This document shows positions 12,518-24,333 of a stretch of 64,000 bases of DNA, piece after piece. The notes under the pieces are model-generated. The model was not told where the DNA came from and searched no databases. It worked only from the letters and a program-made list of their open reading frames with translations. The translations under genes were made by a program, and so were the position numbers. Numbering within the stretch: the stretch's first letter is position 1; every line of letters begins with the position of its first letter. Origin of the DNA: Viola odorata (Eukaryota; Streptophyta; Magnoliopsida; Malpighiales; Violaceae); contig OY829540.1 of NCBI GenBank assembly GCA_963691705.1, positions 50,318,158-50,382,157 on the forward strand, given 5' to 3'.

Positions 12518-13107
12518 TTTGATCCGTTGATTTTAAGAAAAAATGTACGGTTGTGTACGGACGTAGATGTAGGATTGATTCGGATTCGATCTTTGTGTAT
12601 TTTGGCTGATTCTTGATGGTTTGATAATATTTTAGCCATTCATTATCTATCATCATGTTAGACCTATTTTCTACTTGATCGAATTGTAATTAGACTCTAT
12701 TTTGGTTTGTGAGTAGTATTAGTAACAATTACAGAGTAATTAGGATTGTTTCCTCGAAACTCGCCTAATTGGATCGACCAAAGAGATATAAATGACATGG
12801 GTTATTTTTTCCAGTACAAAGGGAAGGGTGGGGGGTCTGACAGGAAGACCTTTTGTTCATTTCTAAGAAAAATAACACAACGTTTGAATCAAAACGTTTG
12901 AATAAAATTGTATGGATCTTCCCAAATCATAGTTTATCAACTTAAACCCAGAGTATAAAGGGGGAAACAAAACAAGAAATGTGATTAGTTTTGAAGTGCA
13001 GAAAGGAAAGATATGGAAGGAGTGAAAAGGTAAAAAGAAACTTACAAACACAATCATGGGTTATATATAACGTCTCTAATTGGAGTGAACACATTCTTGC
13101 AAGAAGG
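12518..13107. other. 3' flank of the terpene synthase
   Basis: Probable 3' UTR and intergenic DNA. Nothing protein-like is visible until the NBS-LRR remnant that begins, on the other strand, at 13108. Confidence 0.5.
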
Positions 13108-13335
13108 TTATTGTGTTCTTTTGCAGTCCAATTCATTCCACCAGCTCAACTCACCCTTAATCTCCTCCAGATTTTTGTTCAAACTCTCGTTGATACAAAC
13201 ACTCTTGAGTTTCGGGCATCGGTAAACACTGAGACCATCAGCAGCAGCAGGAGATTTTTGAAGGGACTTTTGGGGAGAGTTTTGGAGGGTCAAATGCTGT
13301 GTAGGATAGAGAGGGTATCAGAATTTGGTACCGGA
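13108..13335 (-). pseudogene. NBS-LRR disease resistance gene, C-terminal fragment
   Basis: On the minus strand the frame reads through CPKLKSVCINESL and ends LEEIKGELSWWNELDCKRTQ followed by TAA. The PKLKS...L..I.GE..WW..L pattern is the typical end of plant CC-NBS-LRR proteins. Only the last ~60 residues are present. The upstream LRR part continues at 14105-14429 after a ~770-bp interruption, so the gene is broken. No NB-ARC domain is found in the window. Confidence 0.65.
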
Positions 13336-14104
13336 TTTTTCTGATAGTGGAACCCGCCACTGTTAGTTTTTTTTAAAAAAAAAAGAAATAATGGGGTGGA
13401 CCAATGACAGCCCGCCACGCGTGGCGGGTTGTCATTGGTCAACCGCATTATTATTTTTTGCCCCTCATTTCTTAAATGGATTTTTTTTATAATAAATACT
13501 GAAAATAATTTTATAAAAAATATACCATTATTTTTAATTTTTTGGACACTAAAACAAATCAGAATTTTTTACATTTTTTTTTTCATTTTCTTCTTTTTTA
13601 AATGTCTTTTTTCATAATAATTACTCAAAATAATTTTAAAAAATATGCCATTATTTTTATTTTTTGAGATCTATATATGTTTGATTTACTAAGTGATAAA
13701 TAATATCGTATGTTACTCTTAAAAAATATTATATTATTTATTGTATTAAAAAAATATAAATTTTTTGAAATCTAAAAAGAAATTATGAAATTTAATTAAT
13801 TTATATTAAAAATATACCGTATTATTTATTATTTATTATATTATAAAAAATAATTATTATAATAATTATAAATTTAAAAGAAAACGAAATGAAAAATATA
13901 GTGGGGTATATGATTAAATGATGTGGAAGGAAGAGAAAGCGAATAACTCCCTGAAAAATACCCTACTGTGAAGTTAAAAGAAAAATTGGTGTTATTTGAT
14001 GATTTGGTTGGGTATTAAGCTGATGTGGTAAGAGAAAAGTGTTAAATTTAACACCAGTTGCTGTGGATGGTCTGATCGATTCCAATGTCGATGACAATTG
14101 TACG
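13336..14104. mobile_element. Insertion splitting the NBS-LRR remnant
   Basis: AT-rich DNA between two pieces of the same LRR gene. It carries a 42-bp near-perfect palindrome and, at its right side, sequence of MITE-like character (13980-14075). The edge at 13336-13347 reads TTTTTCTGATAGTG, like one end of a CACTA element. I could not define both ends or a target duplication. Confidence 0.4.
13399..13440. repeat. 42-bp near-perfect palindrome
   Basis: GACCAATGACAGCCCGCCAC is followed immediately by its complement with a single mismatch, centred on CCACGCGTGG at 13416-13425. It is very GC-rich against an AT-rich background. Confidence 0.85.
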
Positions 14105-14429
14105 TCACCTGAAGATGCTAGTCAGTTCAGGCAAGTACTGAAGTGATATCTTCCTTAAATTTGGGAGATAACTACCATTAATGTCTAAGCTCACAAGACT
14201 CACCATAGCTTCACAATCATCGATGGTGATCTCTTCGAGATGGAAGAGGCTCGCGAACAATGTTGGTGCGAACGCGGTGGTCATCGATGGACGTGTGTGG
14301 AGGATCAAAGTTTTGAGGAAATATAATGAGGATTTGGTCACTGGTCCCTCCCAAATGCACCTCAAGTTCTTCATATAATACACACAAGTATTTTAGTAAA
14401 AGAGAACATTTTATTCGATCAAAGGCCAT
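14105..14429 (-). pseudogene. NBS-LRR disease resistance gene, LRR fragment
   Basis: The minus-strand frame contains leucine-rich repeats of the CC-NBS-LRR kind, for example SLFHLEEITIDDCEAMVSL and LPNLRKISLQYLPELTSIF. It runs into a stop just past the last repeat, where the 13336-14104 insertion begins. The matching C-terminus lies at 13108-13335. Some of the upstream frame (to 14429) is shifted, so the copy is decayed as well as split. Confidence 0.65.
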
Positions 14430-14591
14430 GGGAGAGTACTTGAATGTTATTGCATTCCGCCACCACGCAACATCACATAATATATTGAATAATTGGAGAA
14501 ATATTCATAATAATATCTCCATAATTAAAGGGACAGATATCTTTTTAATTATAGAGATATCTTACGTATATAAAATATCTTAATAAACCTT

Positions 14592-15195
14592 CACTACCAG
14601 AAAATAAAACTTCAGAAATCAATATTTAGTAACCAAAAAATTTGGTCACTAGTAATGACTCTCCAGGGACACTAGTAATGACTTTTAAGGGACAAATTAA
14701 TGACTAAAGTGAGTTTATATTGGAGGAAAAATAATTAGTCATTTGAGACTTCAATAATGACAATTTAGTGACAATTTTCAGTTACTATTTTTTTTTTGTC
14801 GCCAATGTGTTGAAAATACTTTTAAAAATTCTAAAAATAAATGGCGGCAAGTATGCGATGATATATCTGTAACCTATTAGTGACTATTATTAGTGGAAAA
14901 AAAATTGTCACTGATCTTGTCTCTAAAAGTATGAGGAATAGGAAAACAAAAGGGCAATAAGATTTAGAGATAACTGTTGTAACACTATATAGTGACAAAA
15001 GAATATTTGTTACTAATGTGTTGATAAATTTCCTGTAATTCTAAAAATAATTGTGGGAATTTTGTGATTATATATTTGTAACCTATTTGTGACCGCGTAT
15101 TAATAACAAAAAAATATGTTATTAATATCGTCCTTAAATGTATGAGAATTAACATAATAAAAGTGCTAAAATGATATAGAGAAAATTCTAGTGGC
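14592..15195 (+). mobile_element. CACTA (En/Spm) terminus with subterminal repeats
   Basis: CACTACCAGAAAATA at 14592 matches the conserved CACTA end. It is followed by many short GTCACTA/TAGTGAC words in both orientations and a ~235-bp unit present twice (from about 14758 and 14993), as in subterminal arrays of these elements. No matching TAGTG end was found to the right, so this is probably a fragment. Confidence 0.5.
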
Positions 15196-15599
15196 ATTAT
15201 GTAGAGAATTTATTTTCTTTGTCAATAATATATTGATAAACAAGTAAGAATATGCTAAAAGTAATATGTGTACTTTTGATCTTTAATTTTTTGTTGAAAA
15301 TGTCTAAGAGGAAAATATGAATCATCAATTTTAATAGCCAATGTTATACAATCTGAATCTATAATGTTTATGTATTGAAAATAAAAATAATTGATGAAAG
15401 TTAAGAAAAAAAATAGAAATAAAGTCATAGAAATGGCACAATGAACTAAAGGAAGAAAAAAAGAAGAAGAAAACATGATATAAAATAATACCACAACGGA
15501 AAGAACACAACTACACCTCTCCCCATAAGCTTATAAAATTGACAATAGTCATGGATCATTGATGCATTATACATATTGGGTCTAGATTTATATTTATGT

Positions 15600-15845
15600 T
15601 AAGCCTGACCAAACTAGTTGGGTTGAGTACGGTTTCATGAGGTTGAGTAGATTTTTTTATTTTAAAAATTGAATCAACTTGGAAAAACTTGTTGACCGAG
15701 TCACTGGTTGAACCGGTTGACCTAACTGAACTGCTTGAAAATCTGTAAAAGAGGGTTCTAAGCGATTTCAAAATCGGCCCAGTGCTCGGTCACTGATTTT
15801 CCCGGTATAATTGATCGAGCCGGGCCGGGTTTGACTACCTTACTA
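15600..15845. repeat. Unclassified GC-rich repeat island
   Basis: Contains GGTTGAACCGGTTGACC and CGGGCCGGG words similar to the island at 10320-10765. Element class unknown. Confidence 0.25.
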
Positions 15846-15903
15846 ACTAATGACATTCTTGTGAATTCTTGTCATTTTTTTTCATATCTATAATTATTAT
15901 CCA

Positions 15904-15955
15904 TGTGGTATGCATAAACTGAAAAATTATTAATTGTCAGTTTATGCATACCACA
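15904..15955. repeat. Perfect 19-bp foldback hairpin
   Basis: TGTGGTATGCATAAACTGA (15904-15922) and its exact reverse complement (15937-15955) are separated by 14 bp of AT-rich loop. It may be a collapsed MITE. Confidence 0.85.
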
Positions 15956-16047
15956 GGGACCTAATTAGTCACGTTTGTATCACAAGGACTTGATTAAATA
16001 AAGTAGTCTACCACAAAAATAAAAAATGTCATTAATTTTATTTCAAA

Positions 16048-16905
16048 GGGAAAATTCCATAAAAGGCACCTGCACTCTTATTTAATGACTCATTTGGCAC
16101 CTCTGTTTTTTTGGTGGCTTAAAAGACACCTGCACTCGAAAGAAACGTCACATTTGGTACTCGCCCCTCACATCGTCGTTGCAAACCGTTAACTTGCTAG
16201 TGTGGCATGCCACGTAAGATGACACGACATATGTTGATGACGTGGCATGCCACATCAGCATATTCAACCCGAATCACAGTAAAAATATGTCTGTAAATAG
16301 GTTACTGATTCGGTTGGCGGATGGCATGTCGTTCGTTGCCAACGACATGTACAGCCGGTTGACGAGTCATTCACTGCAGACGACACCTCATTTGGGTGCT
16401 CGACCAATCTAATTAAACAACTTGTCGTCTATTGCGTATGATAGTTCCACACTTGTCTGCGCGACTCGTCTTTCGCTCTTTTAGAGAGTGACGCGTCGTC
16501 TAAGCGGGAGTCTTATCCCTGTCATGTATTCTTCACCATTTTCCGTTGGTTCATTCTCAACATCCACGACCTAGCCCTAGCCCTTTCCCTCCCGCTTGAT
16601 TCATTATCAACGAAATACAACCAAACCCTAATTATGCTTATCAAAAATCCACCTTATTCCTGCCTAATTTTGTTTGCTTACTGTGTTGGAGGATCGACTG
16701 CCGCTCGAAATCCACGACCTAGCCCTTTCCCTCTCGCTCGAAATCTCTATTTTGTCAACCAAAATCAACCATTCTCCTTGATATTAATCAGGTTTGTGCT
16801 TATTATTCCTTTCTATTACAATTTTTAATTGATTATTGTAATTTTGTTATGTAATTAGGGATTCTAATGTTTGAATGTTAGATAATTGATGTTTTAAATG
16901 GTACA
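16048..16905 (+). repeat. MULE-1 left terminal inverted repeat
   Basis: Matches the reverse complement of 62117-63024 through its whole length, with small indels. It contains palindromic TGTGGCATGCCACG words (16200-16255). The innermost ~300 bp look like a promoter and 5' leader and include a short frame at 16634-16828 that is also present in the right TIR. Confidence 0.85.
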
Positions 16906-17427
16906 TAAAAATGAAGTGTTCGTGGTTAGTAGAATATTGTCGTTGCCTATTGAAGCAAACCGAACTTGCGCAAGCATATATAATTTCATTCTATAACTTC
17001 ATATATAATTTGCATTTGCATCACTTTTTTGAGAATGTATAGTCTATGTTTTTCTGCTAGCCCTCTTATGAAAGTTTGAACTGGTGCCCTAATAATTAAC
17101 TTAGGATAAATTCAAACAAGAATTTACTAATTTAGACTGAATATATCAAGAACTTGGCTGGTATCTAGGACAAGATGATCGATAGATTGAAAAGATAAGG
17201 TTGCGTTTACTTCGTAGAATTCTCCCGAAAATTCTTCAGTTTTTACAAAATTGGAGGTTTTTTCAGAAAACGTGATTACTTTGCGTATTTTCAAACTGAA
17301 AATAAAAATGAAAATTCTCAGTTTAAAAACTGATGAATAAATTTGGAGAACGCGAAAAAGTTGTTTTCTATTTTTCTAATTGTTTTGTTCTTAAAACTAA
17401 AAACTCGGTTTTCAGTTTGAAGCATTA

Positions 17428-18931
17428 ATGATTTTTTTTAATACCATTATACCCCCTCAGAATTCATCTTCTTCTCTCCTTGCCCTAAATCACACGACGC
17501 TCTCTTCTTCTCCCTCACGCCGGCCTTCTTCTCCTCTCTCGCCTCCGTCCGACTCCTGTTTCGCCTCCGTCCAACTCTTCTCGCTCTCGGCTGCTCCTCC
17601 TCCACCACCCACCGAAACCGACTGTACCAGATCGCAGGATCTAGCATCTCTGAATAGCAACACTGTCGTTGCTCACAACAACAACATCCCAATCTCCAGT
17701 GATTGTACTTTTCTTCTTCTCTGTTTCTGATTAAATCAGTAATGGGTTTCTTGGATTTATTTAATTTGTTCAATCAATAATGGGGGTTCTTAGTTTAATT
17801 CTATCTTTTTTATTTTTTGTTATTGTTATGTACTTTGATTTTCATTTTTCATTGATAAATTCTCTATGCTGATGTTGAATTTTGTCGTCGTGGAGCCACA
17901 CATGTATAATTTTTTTACAGCTTAGCTTTATGGAGGTTTGCGATGGGAACATATATAGCTTTGTATGATTATTTGGTTGCTTTTACCTACTGTGTAGACT
18001 TTGCTTTTAATTTGGAAGTTTATGACCAGAGGAGGCAAATAGGTGGTTACAGGAACATGAAGGGTACAAGTTTGCTGAGTAAAAGAACAAGGTGAGTTTT
18101 TTTGCAATTTAATTTTATTCTAAGTTTTTGTGAGTGTAATCTTTTTATTTTGTGTTTGGTTTCCTTTATTGATCAACTTGCATGTTCCTGTTAATTTTAT
18201 GCTCCAACTAATTCAAAATTCTTTGTTGCTTTCCATGCCATTCTGCTTTCCTTAGTTTTTCAATTTGGAGACATGATTTTCATTGTGTCATTGAGCTATT
18301 TTTGTCTTTCTTAATTTGACAAGGTATATACATTTGTGATGATAAACTATTTAGTATTCTGCTCACTGCACTGAATGTGGAATTTCACAATATATTAAAC
18401 ATTTTGCATGTCCTTAAAATATGGACATTTTGTATTCTGCAGAATGGCTTCCATATCCAACCATCCTGGGCCATTATAAACAAGTAAAACTTTGGTTTGA
18501 GAAAAAACTTTAATTTGACAATTCTGGTTGTTCACAGAAAAGGAATTCCAAAGAGAAGGTATTAACTTAGGTTCTTATTTGTTGTTCCTAGGGAATGAGA
18601 TTAGTGAAGTGTGGATTTGAAGGTAGGCTTTCACATGTGGATTGAGTGCAGAAAATAAATATCTTACATTGGCAATTGTTGTTTTGTTTTTTTTCTTCTC
18701 AATTCCTTTATTCATCCAAAAAGATTGATGATTTAGAGGAAGGAGTGTTACACTTTTATTATAGAATACTAAACATCATGCTTTGAACTTTGAGTTGTGG
18801 TTCCAAATTGTATGGCTAGTAATTAGGAATTCAAATGAAGATGTCTAGCTTCCAGAATATACGCTTGGATAAAGTTCATTTATTAGCAAAAGATACTAGA
18901 ATGGCACCTTTCACCTTTCATGATGTTTTTT
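17428..18931. other. Internal PIF-b DNA, no convincing gene
   Basis: 17460-17730 is a Ser/Pro-rich C/T-biased stretch like a gene 5' region. The rest is T-rich and non-coding. A few introns or exons of a decayed gene could hide here, but I could not support one. Confidence 0.3.
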
Positions 18932-19690
18932 GGTTTAAATCATTTTTTGGCACCTGCACTTGATTTGACCGACTCATTTGGCACCTCCTTCGGTCAAACG
19001 GTTTAAAAGACACCTCCACTTGAAATAAATGACTCATTTGGCACTCGTCCTTGACACCGTCTATCCTCCACCGTTAAATGCTGATGTGGCATGCCACGTA
19101 GCATGACACGTCATCAACATAATGACGTGGCATGCCACATCAGCGTTAGTTTAATTTTTCTTTTTTTCCTTTTCTTTCTTTTTTTCTTCCTTTTTCTTTT
19201 CTTCTTTCTTGTAACTCTGCACATGGAAATCTTGAGTCGCACATCCTCCAACGTCTATCAGTTACCAAAATCTATAATTTAGCACTCAAAATAATTTATT
19301 CTCTTCTTCCCAATCAATTAATCAACAACCACCATTTGATTCAAATCTAATCAAACATACAAAATATTAAATAATTAGTGAAGCCTTTTAACACGATTAA
19401 ATTAAAAAACAAACAATTTGTGAAAAAATAAGAATGGATCCGGATTCGTTCATACAAAACCCGGATCCGTTCATCACAACCCGGATCCGTTCATCACCAA
19501 ACCCGACTCCCATTCAACCATCTCACCCTTTCCTTTGTTCCAATTCCAATCCTGCCTCAATTAATTTTAATTCCAAATCCCCTCCCAAATTAAATCCAAA
19601 TCCAAAAACCATCCAACCACCAAAATAATTCAAAGCTGGAATCAATGCCTTGCAAAATTGATAAACAGTGGACAACAATAAATAAACTGA

Positions 19691-19885
19691 TCAGAATGCA
19701 GAATTGTAGATAAGAGAAAGAATCATGAAAGTTATTATTATCACATCAATACTTAAACAACAACAAATGTGCATATCTAACATAAAAGCCCATCCATAAC
19801 TCTCTACTGTCCCAATTGTAGATTCCAGTTGTTCAAGGAACGACTTCCATGTTTCTTTACTTTCAGTTTCCACCAAAATCACCAC
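19691..19885 (-). pseudogene. MULE transposase scrap inside MULE-2
   Basis: The minus-strand frame contains ESKETWKSFLEQLESTIG followed by GWAFMLDMH. This matches the W..FL..L ... GWxFMSDxQKG pattern of MULE DDE transposases (compare the intact-looking CKDTWKWFLELL in MULE-1). Only ~60 residues remain and the metal-binding region is incomplete. Confidence 0.5.
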
Positions 19886-20193
19886 ATCCCGTCACTATCT
19901 CCACCCAATCCAACAACCGGGATCCCTCAGCCACCTCATCGCCGACCAAACCACCAATCACCGCAATCATCCACATCACAAATCAACTACACAACACCAT
20001 CAACCACCCGATCCTTATCACCATCTCCATCACCGCCGGACCTCACCACTGCCGCTCCTCCAGCACCACCGCACAAACCGATCTCCAAACCAACCACCGA
20101 ACCGTCGCTGATCGCGCCTTGGCCGGAAATAAGAAAAGAAATAAAGAAGGAGAAGGGAGAAGGGAGAAGAGGGCTGCATCAACGCAGCCCTAA
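19849..20193 (+). pseudogene. Captured or decayed Pro/Ser/Thr-rich coding-like segment
   Basis: C-rich sequence rich in CCA/CAC codons lies within MULE-2 on the plus strand, with two overlapping long frames. Such composition is common in gene fragments captured by Pack-MULEs, but no protein family is recognisable and low complexity alone could explain the open frames. Confidence 0.3.
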
Positions 20194-20754
20194 AATGAAA
20201 AAGAAAAGAAATAGGGGAAGTTTTAATAATTTATTCTTTTCGTTTTTTCTTTCTTCTAATTTCTAGGTTTTTTTTAAGTTAAATTTTATTAGTTTATTTT
20301 CATGAAAATAAAATAACTAATTAAGAAAATTATTTCTTTTAGACAATAAGAAGAAAGTGAAAGAAGAAAGAAGAAAAAAAAAAGAAAAAAAAAAGAAAAA
20401 AAAGGAAAAAAAACCAAACTAATACTGATGTGGCATGCCACGTCATTATGTTGATTACGTGTCATGCTACGTGGCATGCCACATCAGCATTTAACAGTGG
20501 AGGACAGATGGTGTCAAGGGCGAGTGCCAAATGAGTCATTTCTTTCAAGTGGAGGTGCCTTTTAAACCGTTTGACCGAAGGAGGTGCCAAATGAGTCGGT
20601 CAAATCAAGTGCAGGTGCCAAAAAATGATTTAAACAATGTTTTTTCTGTAGTCTTAAGTTATCGCACCTTCCATATACAGGTAACTGTGTAACTAGGACT
20701 TGATATTAAGTCTGATACATGGACATTTTAGAATTCCTTGCTCGTTTATGACTT

Positions 20755-22811
20755 TGTCGCACCCCTTTTTTAGATTTTATTGCGCGACGCGGGTTTGGGA
20801 CAGGATGTGAGACGAAATTTGACTCATCTCACATAATGCACATGAAGTCGCCACCCTAATTTGTTTCTAGGTTTAGGGAACCTATTTGTCATGCATAAAA
20901 AATAAAAACTAAGGCAAAATGGGTCTGAACCCGAGAACGGTGGTTCGGGGTCGATTTATGGATTCGGGAAGGTATTAGGCACTCGAGTCACATCCTAAAA
21001 AAGGTTACCGAATGAAAGAGGTGTTTAAATCATGCTTGGAAAAATAAAAAGTCCTAAATTATGTGATCATGCCCAATGGATTAATTCTAACAGTTCTATA
21101 TATTCATGCATACGAGCGTAAATACGAAAAATCGTGAAATAAATAAAAGGGTAAGAAATGTTTACTTGTGAAGGGCATCAGTTGATTTACCCTTTGATAG
21201 GGATTGAAGAGGATGATTGATGAACGATGAGTATTTGACGATTATTGTGCTCGAGTGAAGATAGCTAATTTGAACAAGCAAACGCAAGCGCGATAGCTTA
21301 CCTACATGCAAAGCGTACGAAAATAATTAAACAGTACAAGTGCGAAAATAAATAAACAGTACAGGCGTACGAAAGATTGGTACGAAAAATAAATGCGATG
21401 GCCTGAAAAATTGGACTAGGCCCACTAGCAGCCCAACCCTTTCTTCTTTCCATTTGGGCTTGGCTCGTGACCAAACCAAATTAAAAATAACACAGCACGC
21501 TTCTTTCCTCCCGTTTGGGCTTGGCACAAGCCCATGACCAATTAAAATGAACATGCACTGTTCATCATCTCCCTCCCTTCAACTGCGTCTTCTTCTTCCT
21601 TGAGCAACCAAGAACAGCAACGCAGCAGAGCACGGCAACGAAGGGCAGCTGCAACTCCACGGCGAACAGAAGCACAACGGTGGCAGAAGTGGCGGTCGTC
21701 TTCGCGGCGAACAACAGCACCGTGGAGTGGCAACGATGAGGCAGCACGGCAGCGATGTGAGACAACGATGAACAGCTAGGTAGCAACGACAACAGCCCTT
21801 CTCTGGCGACAGAAGCAGCTTCGGAGACTGCAGCAGGCAGCGACAGGAGCAGCAGCAGCGAGCCAGCAGCGTCACCTTCTCCCTCAGCAGACTAGCGACG
21901 TCGCAGCGGCAAGGAAAACATTAAAAAATGCAGAAAATATAAAAACAAATAGACAAGTGGAGGATAGAGTACATGAGCTCTTCATTTGGCCCTTCTATCC
22001 CCCCCTCAACCAATCGCTTGAGCTTGGTATTTATAGGCGAGTAAGTCGGCTGAGCGAGGGTGACGTGTCACCGAGCAGTGGTGGGAACGGTTGTGTAGCT
22101 GAGGATTGTTGGCGAGACTCGAGGTTGCTAGTTACGTAGGGACGACGATCGAGGCAAGATTTGATCGTGAAGAGATGAGGAAAGCTTGTTTCCTAGGTTC
22201 GTGTATGAACCAAATAAAGAAGATGCATGCCTACGTGGTAATTACCACAGCCACTTGATCTTGTTTGACTTTCAAAGTAAACTAGATCAATGGTGGAGAT
22301 GAAGAGCTTGATTTATTATTTAATTATTCAGTTCAAGCTGACGGTACGAACAATTTTGCCTGAAAATGAATACAAACTTGAACCGAAAATATTAAAACGT
22401 ATAATAAAATACGTCGAAATGAGTGGCATACAGTGAGCGACGAAAAGCTCACTGTATAGTTCAAAAAAAAAGTTCGCTTGTAACGTGACAAAAGTTCGAA
22501 CATAAAAAATTGCTAAAAGTAAAAATTGAACAAAACGCAATGGGATAGCACGAGTTAAAATAACAATAAAAAATAAGTAGCTAATGAGCGAAAATGTTCG
22601 ACCGCTGGTTTCGAGAATTTTGCTCGGAACCGATATGAGTTCGAACGGGAAAAGTGATAAAAATGCGAAAAAAGTACGAAATAAAAATTACGTGACATAA
22701 GGCATGAAAATAAACATCAGATTGACAAAAATAAATGGGAGTATGACTTTAGAAAATTGGTGACAAGAAATGCAAAAATAATTTTGAAAAATCCAAAATC
22801 GGGTAGCAACA
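20755..22811 (-). mobile_element. Solo LTR, minus orientation, inside PIF-b
   Basis: On the plus strand it starts TGTCGCACCCC and ends GGTAGCAACA, i.e. TGTTGCTACC...GGGGTGCGACA on the minus strand. These termini are shared with the big LTR element at 28097-60010, although the interior differs. Flanks GACTT and AACTT form a 5-bp duplication with one mismatch. No PBS, PPT or second LTR is adjacent, hence solo. 21560-21900 is unusually GC-rich with GCAGCAACG repeats. Confidence 0.75.
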
Positions 22812-23720
22812 AACTTACATGGGCATCTTCACTTCCATGTATGTTTGTGATGCATTAATTTGGATGGTCCTACTAACAAACCACCTTGGGTTCCTATGGG
22901 ATTCTCAATCTGTAGTTGTGGCACAAGCATTAGTTGGTGTGAGCAAATTTGAGAAGGTGATGAACATTTGGCATGTAGGGATGCTGATTTATACCTTGAC
23001 AACCTGGGGGCTTGTACTGGCTGGGTGAGTGCTTATGTTTGTTGTGACTACCAATGTGTCTTCTTTTTTTTGCATTTCGTGTAATTATTTGTCAAGAAAA
23101 AAAGGCCATATGCTAGGTGGACTAACTAATAGCACATTTGTGGCGAATGCGTTCTTTACTTTCAACCATAAAATGAGAATTTGAACTTTGTTAACCTCTA
23201 AAGTGAATTGTGGAATGTGAGAATAAATTTTTAAACCTGATCTGCTATGTTGGGGGTGCTCAGTTTTATGTTGATTGTTGTGATTGTCTACTTCCTGACA
23301 CCTATTTTCCACAAATTGTATTGGGGTCGCAATGTGTTGAAACTAGCTGTAAAGGGTGTTCATACAACCAGCAAAGTTGTTCTCAATGTTCTCTGAAGAT
23401 GCTATTTAGTGGTTTGGAAATGAATTGCTTTGTGCCTTGTAAGGTCTCATCTTGTGTAAATCAAAAAGGGAAATTAAAAGAACATTGTGATGCTTTCACT
23501 TAACTGTAAGGTCTCATCTGTAACTTACTGGATTGCTGCTTGTCATTTGATACTTTCAATTGAGGACTGTGATTGGCAGCCACTTCCTTGTTACTTGTAT
23601 TTTAATCATTGGCTTAAGAAGTCCTTAGTTGTTGAAGTTCTTAATTTCTCAGCCATCGTAATTTCTCAACACGTTTTCCATGATCGCACGTACAATGACC
23701 TAAACCAAACCAACAATTGA
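22812..23720 (+). other. Internal PIF-b DNA with unassigned frames
   Basis: Short plus-strand frames (22819-23028, 23210-23503) look more protein-like than their surroundings and include Cys-rich stretches, but no family is recognisable. They could be exons of a captured or decayed gene. Confidence 0.25.
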
Positions 23721-24333
23721 TGCATATTTATGCGTAGCTTCATCACTAAACACAAATATTATTATTGTCATAATGCCATTGAAGGACATTATCTCATGGA
23801 ATACCATTATGCAGAAAATTGTGCAGAAAAATTATGCAGAAAATTGTGCCGAAAATTGTGCAGAAAATATTGACATAATTATGCAAAAATGAGTATGAAT
23901 TTGGGCAACAAAATTATCCAGAAAAAAAACAACAAAGGTGTGAAAAAAATTATGCAGAAAATTAATAAGCAGAATTTTTTTATCTTTGCAAATAAAAGAA
24001 AATAATAACATGATTTTTTTCATTAAAAAAATAAAGTTGTTGGAACCAAATTATTTTTTTATTTTTCAAAACATTAGAAATTAGTGCGAAGTAAACACGT
24101 TTTTTCAGTTTTCAGTTTGAAATGAAATTTCTCTAATTTCCAAAAAACAGCAAATTTTCAAACAAAAAATTCTCCGAAGTAAACGCGCCCTAAGATATTC
24201 TTCTTTTTTTCTGCATTTATTTCTTTAATTAGACAACTACTGGTTCTATTGCTGCTAGCGAATTGTGTTTAATATGAGAATCGCTATATTTTTTTGCTAG
24301 TTAACGACTTATTAGGGTTTGTTCTATAGCCGC

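Larger units (their letters stand above)
18932..20636. mobile_element. MULE-2, non-autonomous Mutator-like element
   Basis: Flanked by the exact 9-bp duplication ATGTTTTTT (18923-18931 and 20637-20645). TIRs begin GGTTTAAATCATTTTTTGGC and share the TTGGCACCT and GATGTGGCATGCCACG motifs of MULE-1, so both belong to one lineage. TIRs are at least 200 bp. The interior (19440-20200) is C-rich and coding-like on the plus strand and carries a transposase scrap on the minus strand. Confidence 0.85.
17199..24190. mobile_element. PIF/Harbinger element (copy b), ~7 kb with nested insertions
   Basis: Begins GGTTGCGTTTACTTCG and ends CGAAGTAAACGCGCCC, with TAA on both sides (17196-17198 and 24191-24193). 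Ends and subterminal words match the 1.2-kb copy at 3581-4758. It contains MULE-2 (18932-20636) and a solo LTR (20755-22811). The remaining ~3.2 kb shows no intact DDE transposase. 23810-23960 is a short array of ATGCAGAAAATT-like repeats. Confidence 0.82.

Noticed and set aside
5729..14429. Biosynthetic gene cluster around the terpene synthase
   Set aside because: No P450, acyltransferase or second terpene synthase is present; neighbours are a small unknown gene, transposons and an NBS-LRR remnant.
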